A stretch of DNA of 9,247 bases. Origin: JAFKKS01 sp039808325 (GTDB taxonomy: Bacteria > Pseudomonadota > Alphaproteobacteria > Rhizobiales > Xanthobacteraceae). Position 1 is the first letter of the stretch. The number at the start of each line of letters is the position of its first letter. A program made the position numbers and the translations under genes. The stretch lies in NCBI GenBank assembly GCA_039808325.1, contig JBDHSU010000149.1, positions 1 to 9,247 on the forward strand, written 5' to 3'. The notes beneath the pieces are model-generated. The model saw only the letters and a program-made list of their open reading frames with translations, did no database searches and was not told where the DNA came from. This document shows positions 1-5,691 of this stretch, piece after piece.

Positions 1-1
1 G

Positions 2-49
2 TTTCAGCGCGTCGCGCAGGAATCCGGCGTGCCGCGGGACAATCATTAG
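2..49 (+). CDS. Possible 3' end of an upstream gene (very uncertain)
   Basis: Frame 2 is open from the window edge to a TAG at 47-49 and would end in ...VAQESGVPRDNH. Third positions are mostly G/C (11 of 15), as in the real genes here, and the frame stops just before the palindromic repeats, as a gene end would. It is too short to identify. A competing reading exists on the opposite strand: an ATG at 46 (complement of 44-46) opens a frame running off the left edge, but it has no convincing ribosome binding site. I cannot decide between them. Confidence 0.25.
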   Translation, partial: FQRVAQESGVPRDNH

Positions 50-68
50 GTTAGCGACCACGCCTCTC

Positions 69-99
69 CGTCATGCCCGCAACAAGTGCAGGCATGACG
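69..99. repeat. Short GTCATGCC palindrome
   Basis: CGTCATGCC at 69-77 is the exact reverse complement of GGCATGACG at 91-99. The stem continues inward as GC/GC with one mismatch at 78/90. The outer arm matches the start of the larger repeat at 3663 (CGTCATGCC), so this is probably a shortened member of the same intergenic repeat family. It could fold in RNA from either strand. It lies 3' of the minus-strand gene ending at 265, but no T-run marks it as a terminator. Confidence 0.6.
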
Positions 100-124
100 A
101 ACGAGACGTACGGTCTTTCTTCGC

Positions 125-228
125 CGTCACCCTGAGGTGCGAGGCGCGCTTGCGCCGAGCCTCGAAGGGCGGCGAAGCCCGGGCCGTGCATCCTTCGAGG
201 CGCGCTTCGCGAGCACCTCAGGATGACG
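125..228. repeat. Nested intergenic palindromic repeat (CCTGAGGTGC type)
   Basis: The outer arms 125-140 (CGTCACCCTGAGGTGC) and 213-228 (GCACCTCAGGATGACG) are reverse complements with one mismatch in 16. Inside, CCTCGAAGG at 160-168 pairs exactly with CCTTCGAGG at 192-200, giving a long two-part cruciform or hairpin. Repeats of this form are widespread between genes in Bradyrhizobium and related Hyphomicrobiales; that statement is from memory. The element begins 36 nt past the stop of the minus-strand binding-protein gene and may lie in its 3' UTR. Confidence 0.75.
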
Positions 229-264
229 GGAAAGGGATTGGCTCCTTGCAAGGAGACAGACTCG

Positions 265-1068
265 CTACGAACGCGACCCCGCCGGCGCCAGCACCGGGTC
301 CTTCAACTTCGCCGCGTCGAAGGCACGCTGCACCGTGCCGTCCGCCTTCGCCGCCTCGATGAAGTCGGTCGCCGCCGCGAGCGCCGCGGGCTTGCCTTTC
401 TGCACCGCGATCGCGTAGCCGACCGCCCAAAAGTGTCCGTCGAGCACGCGCGCACCCGGAAGCGCCGCGGCGAAGTCTTCGAGCGTGTCGCGCCCGAGCG
501 CGACCGCATCGATCTTTCCGTCGCGCATCAGTTCGACGATGCCGAGCGAGCCCTTGTTGCCGGTGACCGTCGCGTGCTTGAGGGTACGGCGCGCCGCGCG
601 GATGGTCGTCGTGTTCTCGACGCCGAGGACGCGCACGCCGGGTTGGTCGATCTCGGCGATGCTTTTGATCTTCGAGCCGGGCGCGACGAGATAGGTGCTC
701 TCCCCGAGCGCGTAATTGGTACCGATGCCGAGCATCGTCTTGCGCTCCTCGTCGACCGGCATGAAGCCGACATCGAGTTTGCCCGCGACGAGCGCTTCCG
801 TGATTTCGCCGGAACTTGCATGCACGACGATCTCGACCGGCACGCCGAGCGATTTCGCAAAGGCGGTGCCGAGATCGACGGTGACGCCGGCCGGTGCGCC
901 GGACGTGTCCTTGATCGCCCACATCGGCGAGGGCGAAGGGCCGACGGCCACACCCACGCGCAGCTTTCCGGTGGGGGCAATTTCCTTCAACACGGCGCTG
1001 TGATCTTGAGCCATTCCTGATTCCAACCCGACAAAACAAGCAAAAACGATGCGGCGCCGAACCGCCAT
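265..1068 (-). CDS. ABC-type amino-acid/polar solute-binding protein (SBP family 3), orphan
   Basis: The 267-residue product reads as a periplasmic binding protein of the bac_3 (amino-acid/polar solute) type. The core starts at about residue 35 with KLRVGVAVG, then GVTVDLGTAFAKSLGVPVE at 61-79, a GEITEALVAGKLDVGF stretch at 87-102 and the C-terminal lobe FWAVGYAIAVQKG at 213-225. From the ATG at 1068 the N-terminus (MAVRRR, hydrophobic IVFACFVGL, then GMA/QDH at about residue 20) resembles a short signal peptide, and AGGT lies 7 nt upstream. An internal ATG at 1014 gives a 249-residue protein without a signal, and cytoplasmic-looking relatives of that form exist. An ATG at 1104 is also in frame. 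No permease or ATPase gene is adjacent, so the substrate and partner are unknown. The gene is divergent from the NIPSNAP operon. Confidence 0.85.
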   Translation of the reverse strand: MAVRRRIVFACFVGLESGMAQDHSAVLKEIAPTGKLRVGVAVGPSPSPMWAIKDTSGAPAGVTVDLGTAFAKSLGVPVEIVVHASSGEITEALVAGKLDVGFMPVDEERKTMLGIGTNYALGESTYLVAPGSKIKSIAEIDQPGVRVLGVENTTTIRAARRTLKHATVTGNKGSLGIVELMRDGKIDAVALGRDTLEDFAAALPGARVLDGHFWAVGYAIAVQKGKPAALAAATDFIEAAKADGTVQRAFDAAKLKDPVLAPAGSRS

Positions 1069-1103
1069 GCACAGGACCTGTCCATGCGAACCTCCCGACG
1101 CCA

Positions 1104-1121
1104 AGCCGCCTGCCGGCGGCT
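1104..1121 (-). other. GC-rich hairpin in the solute-binding-protein leader
   Basis: AGCCGCC (1104-1110) and GGCGGCT (1115-1121) form a perfect 7-bp stem with a TGCC loop. It lies about 36 nt upstream of the ATG at 1068 and overlaps the alternative ATG at 1104. No U-run follows on either strand, so it does not look like an intrinsic terminator. It could affect leader structure, but no role can be shown. Confidence 0.35.
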
Positions 1122-1130
1122 CGGAGCATC

Positions 1131-1150
1131 ATGCGCATAATTATCCGCAT
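1131..1150. promoter_or_regulatory. 20-bp near-palindrome, candidate operator in a divergent promoter region
   Basis: The half-sites ATGCGCATAA (1131-1140) and TTATCCGCAT (1141-1150) are reverse complements at 9 of 10 positions, with an AT-rich centre (ATAATTAT) in otherwise GC-rich DNA. The site is 63-82 nt upstream of the binding-protein ATG at 1068 and about 165 nt upstream of the NIPSNAP start. That is a usual place for a regulator controlling one or both divergent units. Which regulator binds is unknown, and no regulator gene is present in the window. Confidence 0.45.
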
Positions 1151-1205
1151 CAAGGAATATGATCGGCCAAGCAAATCTTTGCATGCGCCCTTGCGCGCAA
1201 CCCGG

Positions 1206-1234
1206 TTGACAGCGCCCGGGCGACGGCGAATGCT
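1206..1234 (+). promoter_or_regulatory. Weak candidate promoter for the NIPSNAP operon
   Basis: TTGACA at 1206-1211 is a perfect -35 hexamer. With a 17-nt spacer the -10 position is AATGCT (1229-1234), a poor match. The placement about 80 nt before the first gene at 1316 is sensible, and this is the only exact TTGACA I noticed in the divergent region. The weak -10 suggests either activator dependence or a chance match. Confidence 0.3.
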
Positions 1235-1315
1235 TTTGCGCGACGCTACGGCCGCCGTCGAAATATTTTGCCCGCCAATGCAGGAGGATGGAGCCTTGGT
1301 TCAAAGGAGAATGCC

Positions 1316-1621
1316 ATGGCCGTCACCTGCTGCATCCGCTACGTGCTCGACCCGTTCAAGCTCGACGGTTTCGCCGAGTACGCGAGGCGATGGACGACGA
1401 TCATCCCGCGCTGCGGTGGCGATCTCGTCGGCTATTACCTGCCGCACGAGGGCACGAACAACATCGCCATCGCGCTTATCGGTTTCGATAGCCTCGCCGC
1501 CTATGAAGCCTACCGGGCGCGGCTCAAGACCGACGCTGAGGGAATGGCGAATTTCCGGTTCGCGCGGGAGCAGCGTTTCATCCTTAGCGAGGAGCGCACG
1601 TTCCTGCGGCCCGTTGCGTGA
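1316..1621 (+). CDS. NIPSNAP family protein, first gene of a four-gene operon
   Basis: This is a small 101-residue protein. It matches the NIPSNAP/dimeric alpha-beta-barrel pattern: an N-terminal strand (VTCCIRYVLDP, 3-13), a helix with FAEYARRW (19-26), IIPRCGGDLVGYYLPHEG (29-46), NNIAIALIGFDSLAAYEAYRARL (48-70) and a C-terminal EERTFLRP (92-99). Bacterial members are small soluble proteins, often next to metabolic enzymes, and their molecular role is mostly unknown. The ATG at 1316 was chosen because AAAGGAGA at 1303-1310 sits 5 nt before it; the longer in-frame extension back to 1268 lacks such a site. The stop at 1619-1621 overlaps the ribosome binding site of the next gene, so the two are probably translationally coupled. 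Confidence 0.85.
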   Translation: MAVTCCIRYVLDPFKLDGFAEYARRWTTIIPRCGGDLVGYYLPHEGTNNIAIALIGFDSLAAYEAYRARLKTDAEGMANFRFAREQRFILSEERTFLRPVA

Positions 1622-1635
1622 GAGGATATAGACAC

Positions 1636-2454
1636 ATGCCCAGCATCTCAGAAAAACGCGAGACGTTCCGCCGGCTGCATGAGAGCGGCTGCTTCGTGAT
1701 CCCCAATCCCTGGGACATCGGCAGCACGAGATATCTGCAAAGCCTCGGCTTCAAGGCGCTGGCGACGACGAGCGCCGGCGCCGCCTGGGCCGTCGGCTGT
1801 CCCGACGGGGGGACGCCGCGCGACGTGATGCTCGCGCATATCCGCCTGATCGTCGAGTCGACCGATCTGCCGGTGAACGCCGACTTCGAGAGCGGCTTCA
1901 CCGACAGTCCCGAGGGAGTCGCGGAGAGCGTGAAGCTCTGCGTCGAGACCGGCGTCGCCGGCCTTTCGATCGAGGATTCGACGGGCGATCCGGCGAGGCC
2001 GCTCTACGACATCGACGTCGCCGTGGCGCGGATGAAGGCGGCGCGCGCGGCCATCGATCAGACCGGCAGCGGCGTTCTTCTCGTCGGCCGCGCCGAGGGC
2101 TTCATCCGCGGCGTGCCGGATCTCGACGGCATGATCGCGCGGCTGCAAGCCTATTCCGATTCCGGCGCGGATGTTCTGTATGCGCCGGGCCTGACGATGA
2201 GCGAGCAGATCGCCTCGGTGGTGAGGGCGGTGGCGCCGAAGCCGGTGAACGTGCTGATGGGGCAGCCGAACCCGCTCAGGGTCCAGCATCTGGCGGACCT
2301 CGGCGTGCGGCGCATCAGCGTCGGCGGCTCGCTCGCGCGCGCAGCCTGGGGCGGCTTCATGCGCGCGGCGAAACTGATCGTCGACGAAGGATCGTTCGAC
2401 GGCTTCAAGGACGCGGCGCCTTCCGCCGAACTCAACAAACTGTTTCGAGGATGA
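1636..2454 (+). CDS. Isocitrate lyase/PEP mutase superfamily enzyme
   Basis: The 272-residue TIM-barrel enzyme is of the ICL/PEPM superfamily, which makes or breaks C-C, C-P or C-O bonds in 2-keto- or 2-hydroxy-acids with Mg2+. Family marks are IPNPWDIGSTRYL (22-34), ATTSAGAAWAVG (43-54), the metal-site segment VNADFESGF (80-88, D83 and E85), LSIEDSTG (110-117, E113) and VGRAEGF (150-156, R152). The KKCGH/KRCGH loop with the catalytic cysteine of isocitrate and methylisocitrate lyases is absent; the segment after IEDS is TGDPARPLYD. It is therefore not a classical lyase. A carboxylic-acid hydrolase or a lyase of unknown substrate is more likely. AGAGGA at 1621-1626 precedes the ATG by 9 nt. 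Its stop overlaps the start of the following acetyltransferase gene. Confidence 0.9.
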   Translation: MPSISEKRETFRRLHESGCFVIPNPWDIGSTRYLQSLGFKALATTSAGAAWAVGCPDGGTPRDVMLAHIRLIVESTDLPVNADFESGFTDSPEGVAESVKLCVETGVAGLSIEDSTGDPARPLYDIDVAVARMKAARAAIDQTGSGVLLVGRAEGFIRGVPDLDGMIARLQAYSDSGADVLYAPGLTMSEQIASVVRAVAPKPVNVLMGQPNPLRVQHLADLGVRRISVGGSLARAAWGGFMRAAKLIVDEGSFDGFKDAAPSAELNKLFRG

Positions 2455-2456
2455 TG

Positions 2457-3170
2457 ATGGACCTTGCGCACGAACCCGATCCCGTCACCGGTCAGGCGGT
2501 CGGGAAACTCGTCGATGTGAAGCCGGCGACGCGTCCGGGTCCGGTCGTGCTGGAAGGCCGCTTCGGGCGCACGGAGCGCCTCAATCCCGCACGGCACGGC
2601 GACGACATCTGGAACGCCGTGAAGGACGACGCGACGCTGTGGGCCTATATGGGTTACGGCCCGTTCGCGAACCGCGCGGCCTTCGATGCCTGGCTCGAGA
2701 AGCATGCGGGGACGGAAGACCCCTATGCCTATGCCATCGTCGACAAGCAGGAGCGTGCCGTCGGCATTACGACGCTGATGGAGATCCGCCCGCTTCCGCG
2801 CGTCATCGAGACCGGCAACATCCTCTACAGCCCGCTGTTGCAGCGCACGCCGCTTGCCACCGAGGCGCAATACCTCATGGCGCGCTACGCCTTCGATACG
2901 CTGGGCAATCGCCGCTACGAATGGAAGTGCAACGCGCTCAACGCGCCGTCGCGGCGCGCGGCGGCGCGCTACGGCTTCACCTTCGAGGGCATTTTCCGGC
3001 AGCACATGATCGTCAAGGGGCGCAATCGCGACACGGCCTGGTTCTCGATGCTCGACAGCGAGTGGCCGTCGCGTCGCGCGGCGTTCGAGCGTTGGCTCTC
3101 TCCTGACAATTTCGACGCCGACGGGCGGCAGAAGGCGAGCCTCGGCGACATGATGGGCGTGAAAGTGTGA
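2457..3170 (+). CDS. GNAT acetyltransferase, RimJ/RimL-like
   Basis: The 237-residue protein has a GNAT fold of the RimJ/RimL (Acetyltransf_3) kind. AYAIVDKQERAVGITTLMEI (91-110) forms the central strands. ETGNILYSP (118-126), TPLATEAQYLMARYAFDTLG (131-150) and the typical tail NALNAPSRRAAARYGFTFEG (159-178) with FRQH (180-183) follow. Members transfer an acetyl group from acetyl-CoA to amines; the substrate here is unknown. Three in-frame ATGs run in tandem (2451, 2454, 2457). CGAGG at 2446-2450 is directly adjacent to the first and 6 nt from the third, so 2457 is preferred, although starting at 2451 would create an ATGA overlap with the upstream stop. Its own stop overlaps the next gene. 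The first ~35 residues, rich in P, D and R, are an extra N-terminal segment before the domain. Confidence 0.88.
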   Translation: MDLAHEPDPVTGQAVGKLVDVKPATRPGPVVLEGRFGRTERLNPARHGDDIWNAVKDDATLWAYMGYGPFANRAAFDAWLEKHAGTEDPYAYAIVDKQERAVGITTLMEIRPLPRVIETGNILYSPLLQRTPLATEAQYLMARYAFDTLGNRRYEWKCNALNAPSRRAAARYGFTFEGIFRQHMIVKGRNRDTAWFSMLDSEWPSRRAAFERWLSPDNFDADGRQKASLGDMMGVKV

Positions 3171-3625
3171 GCGCGCTCGATGGTTTACGCCGCGCGCGCG
3201 CCGACGAGGCGGAGAAGGTCGCGGCGTTTCAGCGCGTGGCCTATGCGAAGAATAATGAGATCCTCGGCGTGCCGTCGGTGCCGCTGCTTGCGGACTACGC
3301 GCAGGTGCTCGCGGACTATGAAGTCTGGGTGGCGGACGATAACGACAGTTACGCCGGCGTTCTGATCCTCGAACTTGAGCCCGACGGCCTGCTGATCTGG
3401 AGCATCGCGACGGCCGCAAATGCGCGGCAGCGCGGCCTCGGCAGGCAGATGCTGGCGGCGAGCGAGGAGCGTGCGCGCGCGCACGGCCGCGCGCGCATGA
3501 CGCTCTACACCGGCGAGCCTTTGAAAGCGAACATCGCCTGGTATCAGCGGCACGGCTACGTCATCCAGGGCACCGAGGTGCGGCCGGAACGCAGCATCGT
3601 GCACATGGCGAAAGAGCTCGGCTGA
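3167..3625 (+). CDS. GNAT acetyltransferase, small single-domain
   Basis: The 152-residue protein is one complete GNAT domain. VWVADDNDSYAGVLILELEPDGLLIWSIAT (residues 53-82) gives the central strands. The acetyl-CoA pyrophosphate loop is RQRGLG (87-92, the R-x-x-G-x-G motif), followed by helix residues RQMLAASEERA. ANIAWYQRHGYV (121-132) is the usual C-terminal motif, with N122 and Y126. It starts with a GTG whose last two bases begin the stop of the upstream gene (GTGA overlap, 3167-3170) and has no strong ribosome binding site, so translation is probably coupled. It is unrelated in detail to the upstream RimL-like enzyme, so the pair is not a recent tandem duplication. Substrate unknown. 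It is the last gene of the operon. Confidence 0.88.
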   Translation: MSALDGLRRARADEAEKVAAFQRVAYAKNNEILGVPSVPLLADYAQVLADYEVWVADDNDSYAGVLILELEPDGLLIWSIATAANARQRGLGRQMLAASEERARAHGRARMTLYTGEPLKANIAWYQRHGYVIQGTEVRPERSIVHMAKELG

Positions 3626-3662
3626 AGGCCCTTTCCCTTTCCATCGCGCGTGCCGTATTCTT

Positions 3663-3739
3663 CGTCATGCCCGGGCACGATCCGGGCATCCATCTTCTTG
3701 CGAAGGCGATGGATTTCCGGTCAAAGCCCGGCAATGACG
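3663..3739. repeat. Intergenic palindromic repeat (GTCATGCCCGGG type)
   Basis: The left arm CGTCATGCCCGGGC (3663-3676) and right arm GCCCGGCAATGACG (3726-3739) pair at 12 of 14 positions. Inside, ATCCATC (3688-3694) pairs exactly with GATGGAT (3708-3714). This layout is the common Hyphomicrobiales intergenic repeat (known from memory of Bradyrhizobium-like genomes). It occupies most of the 146-nt gap between the operon end at 3625 and the SDR gene at 3772 and may act as a transcription or mRNA-stability boundary. Confidence 0.75.
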
Positions 3740-3771
3740 AATTGAGAACGAGAAGGAAACGGGAAACGCAC

Positions 3772-4518
3772 ATGGCAGGACGGTTGCAGGGCAAGGTCGC
3801 GTTCATCACGGCGGCGGGAAACGGCATCGGCCGCGCCATCGCGGAGACGTTCGTGGCGGAGGGCGCGAAGGTGATCGCGACCGACCTCGACGAAGCGAAG
3901 GTGAAGGAGATCAAGGGCGCGACCGCGCGCAAGCTCGACGCCACCTCGACCGCCGAGATCGAGGCGCTGGCGAAGGAATTCTCGCCGGTCAACGTGCTCG
4001 TCAACGCGGCGGGCTGGGTGCACCACGGCACCGCGCTCGATACCAGCGAGGCGGATTGGGATCGCTCGTTCGACCTCAACGTCAAATCGATGTTCCGCAC
4101 CGTCCATGCGTTCCTGCCGGCGATGCTGAAGAACGGCGGCGGCTCGATCGTCAACATCGCGTCGGGCGCGGGCTCGGTGCGCGGCGTGCTCAACCGCTAC
4201 GCTTACGGCGCGACCAAGGCGGCGGTGATCGGCCTCACCAAGTCAGTCGCGATCGACTATATCCGCCAAGGGATCCGCGCCAACGCGATCTGCCCCGGCA
4301 CCATCCAGTCGCCCTCGCTCGACCAGCGCATCGCCGATCAGGCGACGCGCTCCGGCGCGTCGCTCGAGAAGGTGCGGCAAGACTTCATCGACCGCCAGCC
4401 GATGGGGCGGCTCGGCACCACGCAGGAGATCGCCTGGCTCGCGGTCTATCTCGCGTCGGACGAGGCGAGCTACACGACGGGGCAGATCCACCTCGCGGAC
4501 GGCGGGTTCGCGTTGTAG
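3772..4518 (+). CDS. Short-chain dehydrogenase, DHRS6/BDH2-like or 2-keto-3-deoxy-L-fuconate dehydrogenase-like
   Basis: The 248-residue classical SDR has the nucleotide loop TAAGNGIG (13-20), D38 at the end of strand 2 (favouring NAD over NADP), the NAAG variant of NNAG (78-81), N103, catalytic S131, Y145 and K149 (YGATK) and CPGT (174-177). Diagnostic stretches such as GWVHHGT (81-87), FDLNVKSM (100-107), ATKAAVIGLTKSVA (147-160) and DGGFAL at the C-terminus match the group containing human DHRS6/BDH2 and bacterial 2-keto-3-deoxy-L-fuconate dehydrogenase. The reaction is therefore probably NAD-dependent oxidation of a hydroxyl on a small hydroxy- or deoxy-sugar acid. The ATG at 3772 follows a GGGAA about 7 nt upstream. 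It is monocistronic, convergent with the flavoprotein gene. Confidence 0.9.
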   Translation: MAGRLQGKVAFITAAGNGIGRAIAETFVAEGAKVIATDLDEAKVKEIKGATARKLDATSTAEIEALAKEFSPVNVLVNAAGWVHHGTALDTSEADWDRSFDLNVKSMFRTVHAFLPAMLKNGGGSIVNIASGAGSVRGVLNRYAYGATKAAVIGLTKSVAIDYIRQGIRANAICPGTIQSPSLDQRIADQATRSGASLEKVRQDFIDRQPMGRLGTTQEIAWLAVYLASDEASYTTGQIHLADGGFAL

Positions 4519-4530
4519 CCGCACGAACCG

Positions 4531-4580
4531 CGCCCGCATTCTCCGTCTGAAAGGAAGAGTGGGCGAGTAGCGGGCGTCTT
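4531..4580. terminator. Possible terminator between convergent genes
   Basis: CGCCCGC (4531-4537) is the exact reverse complement of GCGGGCG (4570-4576), and a competing shorter stem uses GGGCG at 4561-4565. TCTTTGTTTCC follows from 4577, a modest T-rich stretch for plus-strand transcription coming from the SDR gene. The loop is long and the T-run broken, so this is only a candidate. The rest of the 118-nt gap shows nothing clear. Confidence 0.25.
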
Positions 4581-4636
4581 TGTTTCCGTTGCTTGCGATC
4601 CTTACGCGGACCGCCTCGCGATCCGACCTTCCCTTT

Positions 4637-5566
4637 TCAAGGGGACGCCAATCCCGCGCGCGCCTCCGCGTACTCCCGCTTCAACCGCGCGCAAAGCTCC
4701 GCGACGCTTGGAATGTCGGAGATCGTGCCGACGCCGTGTCCGGCGGACCAGACATCCTTCCACGCGCGCTTCTCGCCGGTGTGATAGCCCGCGGGCTTTT
4801 CGGGAAGGTTGTCGGGATCGAGCCCGGCGGCGATCAAGCTGGGTTTGAGGAAATTGCCGTGCACGCCGCTGATCGCCGGCGTGTAGAGGATGTCGGCGGC
4901 GCGCGACGCGACGATCATCTCCTTGAAGCGCTGGTCGGCAAGGCTTTCGCGCGTGGCGATGAAACGCGTGCCGATATAGGCGAGGTCGGCGCCCATCAGT
5001 TGCGCCGCGGCGATCTGGTTGCCGGACGAGATCACGCCGGAGAGGATCACCGTCCTGTCGAAAAAGGCGCGGATCTCCGAAACGAGCGCGAACGGACTCA
5101 TCGTCCCCGCATGTCCGCCGGCGCCGGCGCATACGGCGATCAGGCCGTCGACGCCGGCTTCCGCCGCCTTGCGCGCATGGCGCATGTTGATGACGTCGTG
5201 GAACACGATGCCGCCGTAGGAATGCACCGCGTCGACGACCTCCTTGTTCGCTCCGAGGGAAGTGATGACGAGCGGCACCTTATGCTTCACCGTCGCCTCG
5301 AGGTCGGCGCCGACACGGGCATTGTTCTTGTTGACGATGAGGTTGATCCCGAACGGGGCGGCGCCGGGATGCTCCGCCAACCGTTCGCCGACCTGGTCGA
5401 GCCATGCGGCGTAGTCATCGGTGGTGCGCTGATTGAGCGAAGGAAACGTTCCGATGAGGCCGGCGCGGCACGTTTCGACGACGAGGTCCGGGCCGGAAAC
5501 CAGGAACATGGGCGCCGCGATGGCCGGCAGCGACAGACGGCCGCGGAACGATTCGGGGAGGGGCAA
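4637..5566 (-). CDS. Nitronate monooxygenase-family FMN oxidoreductase
   Basis: The 309-residue FMN-dependent TIM barrel belongs to the nitronate monooxygenase/2-nitropropane dioxygenase family, whose members oxidise alkyl nitronates or, in some cases, act as NAD(P)H:quinone reductases. Visible marks are AAPMFLVSGPDL (17-28), GTFPSLNQR (39-47), FGINLIV (72-78), GGIVFHDVINMRHARKA (118-134), DGLIAVCAGAGGHAG (140-154) with the conserved catalytic histidine H152, ILSGVISSGNQIAAAQLMGADLAYIGTRFIAT (174-205) and a C-terminal WSAGHGVG (273-280). The start is TTG at 5566. GGAG lies 7 nt upstream, no in-frame ATG or GTG is nearby, and the next internal Met (residue 20) is inside the conserved core. It is divergent from the DenD-like gene. 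Confidence 0.9.
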   Translation of the reverse strand: MPLPESFRGRLSLPAIAAPMFLVSGPDLVVETCRAGLIGTFPSLNQRTTDDYAAWLDQVGERLAEHPGAAPFGINLIVNKNNARVGADLEATVKHKVPLVITSLGANKEVVDAVHSYGGIVFHDVINMRHARKAAEAGVDGLIAVCAGAGGHAGTMSPFALVSEIRAFFDRTVILSGVISSGNQIAAAQLMGADLAYIGTRFIATRESLADQRFKEMIVASRAADILYTPAISGVHGNFLKPSLIAAGLDPDNLPEKPAGYHTGEKRAWKDVWSAGHGVGTISDIPSVAELCARLKREYAEARAGLASP

Positions 5567-5590
5567 GGGTAAACTCCGATGACGCCTTGT

Positions 5591-5674
5591 GCCGCGCGGG
5601 CTTGACCCGCGCCTCGATCTTCCATGAAGGTCTTAGCGCAAGGATGGATTGCCGGGTCAAGTCCGGCGGTGGCG
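5591..5674. repeat. Degenerate copy of the GTCATGCCCGGG-type repeat
   Basis: GCGCGGG (5594-5600) and CCCGCGC (5606-5612) form a perfect 7-bp stem around CTTGA. Downstream, GATGGATT (5643-5650) and GCCGG (5651-5655) / CCGGC (5663-5667) around GTCAAGT match the right half of this repeat family, as at 3708-3739. The outer GTCATG and CAATGAC ends have decayed. It fills nearly all of the 125-nt divergent gap between the flavoprotein and DenD-like genes, so the promoters of both must overlap or flank it. Confidence 0.65.
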
Positions 5675-5691
5675 GGAAGCGGAGGCGAGCG

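Noticed and set aside
218..1174. A 318-codon minus-strand frame overlapping the solute-binding-protein gene
   Set aside because: The translation is arginine-rich without motifs, whereas the 265-1068 frame has a clear binding-protein pattern.
2151..3419. A 422-codon minus-strand open frame over the operon
   Set aside because: It lies opposite three genes with clear family motifs; its composition (R, H, A, P) is typical of antisense shadow.
2451..3625. Possibility that the two adjacent GNAT genes are a tandem duplication
   Set aside because: Their lengths, CoA-loop sequences and C-terminal motifs differ clearly; they belong to different GNAT subfamilies.
4631..4646. CCCTT/AAGGG hairpin at the 3' end of the flavoprotein gene as a terminator
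   Set aside because: The stem is only 5 bp, overlaps the stop codon and has no U-run.
4580..5572. A 330-codon plus-strand open frame opposite the nitronate monooxygenase gene
   Set aside because: The minus-strand protein has conserved FMN-barrel motifs and the catalytic histidine; the plus frame shows none.
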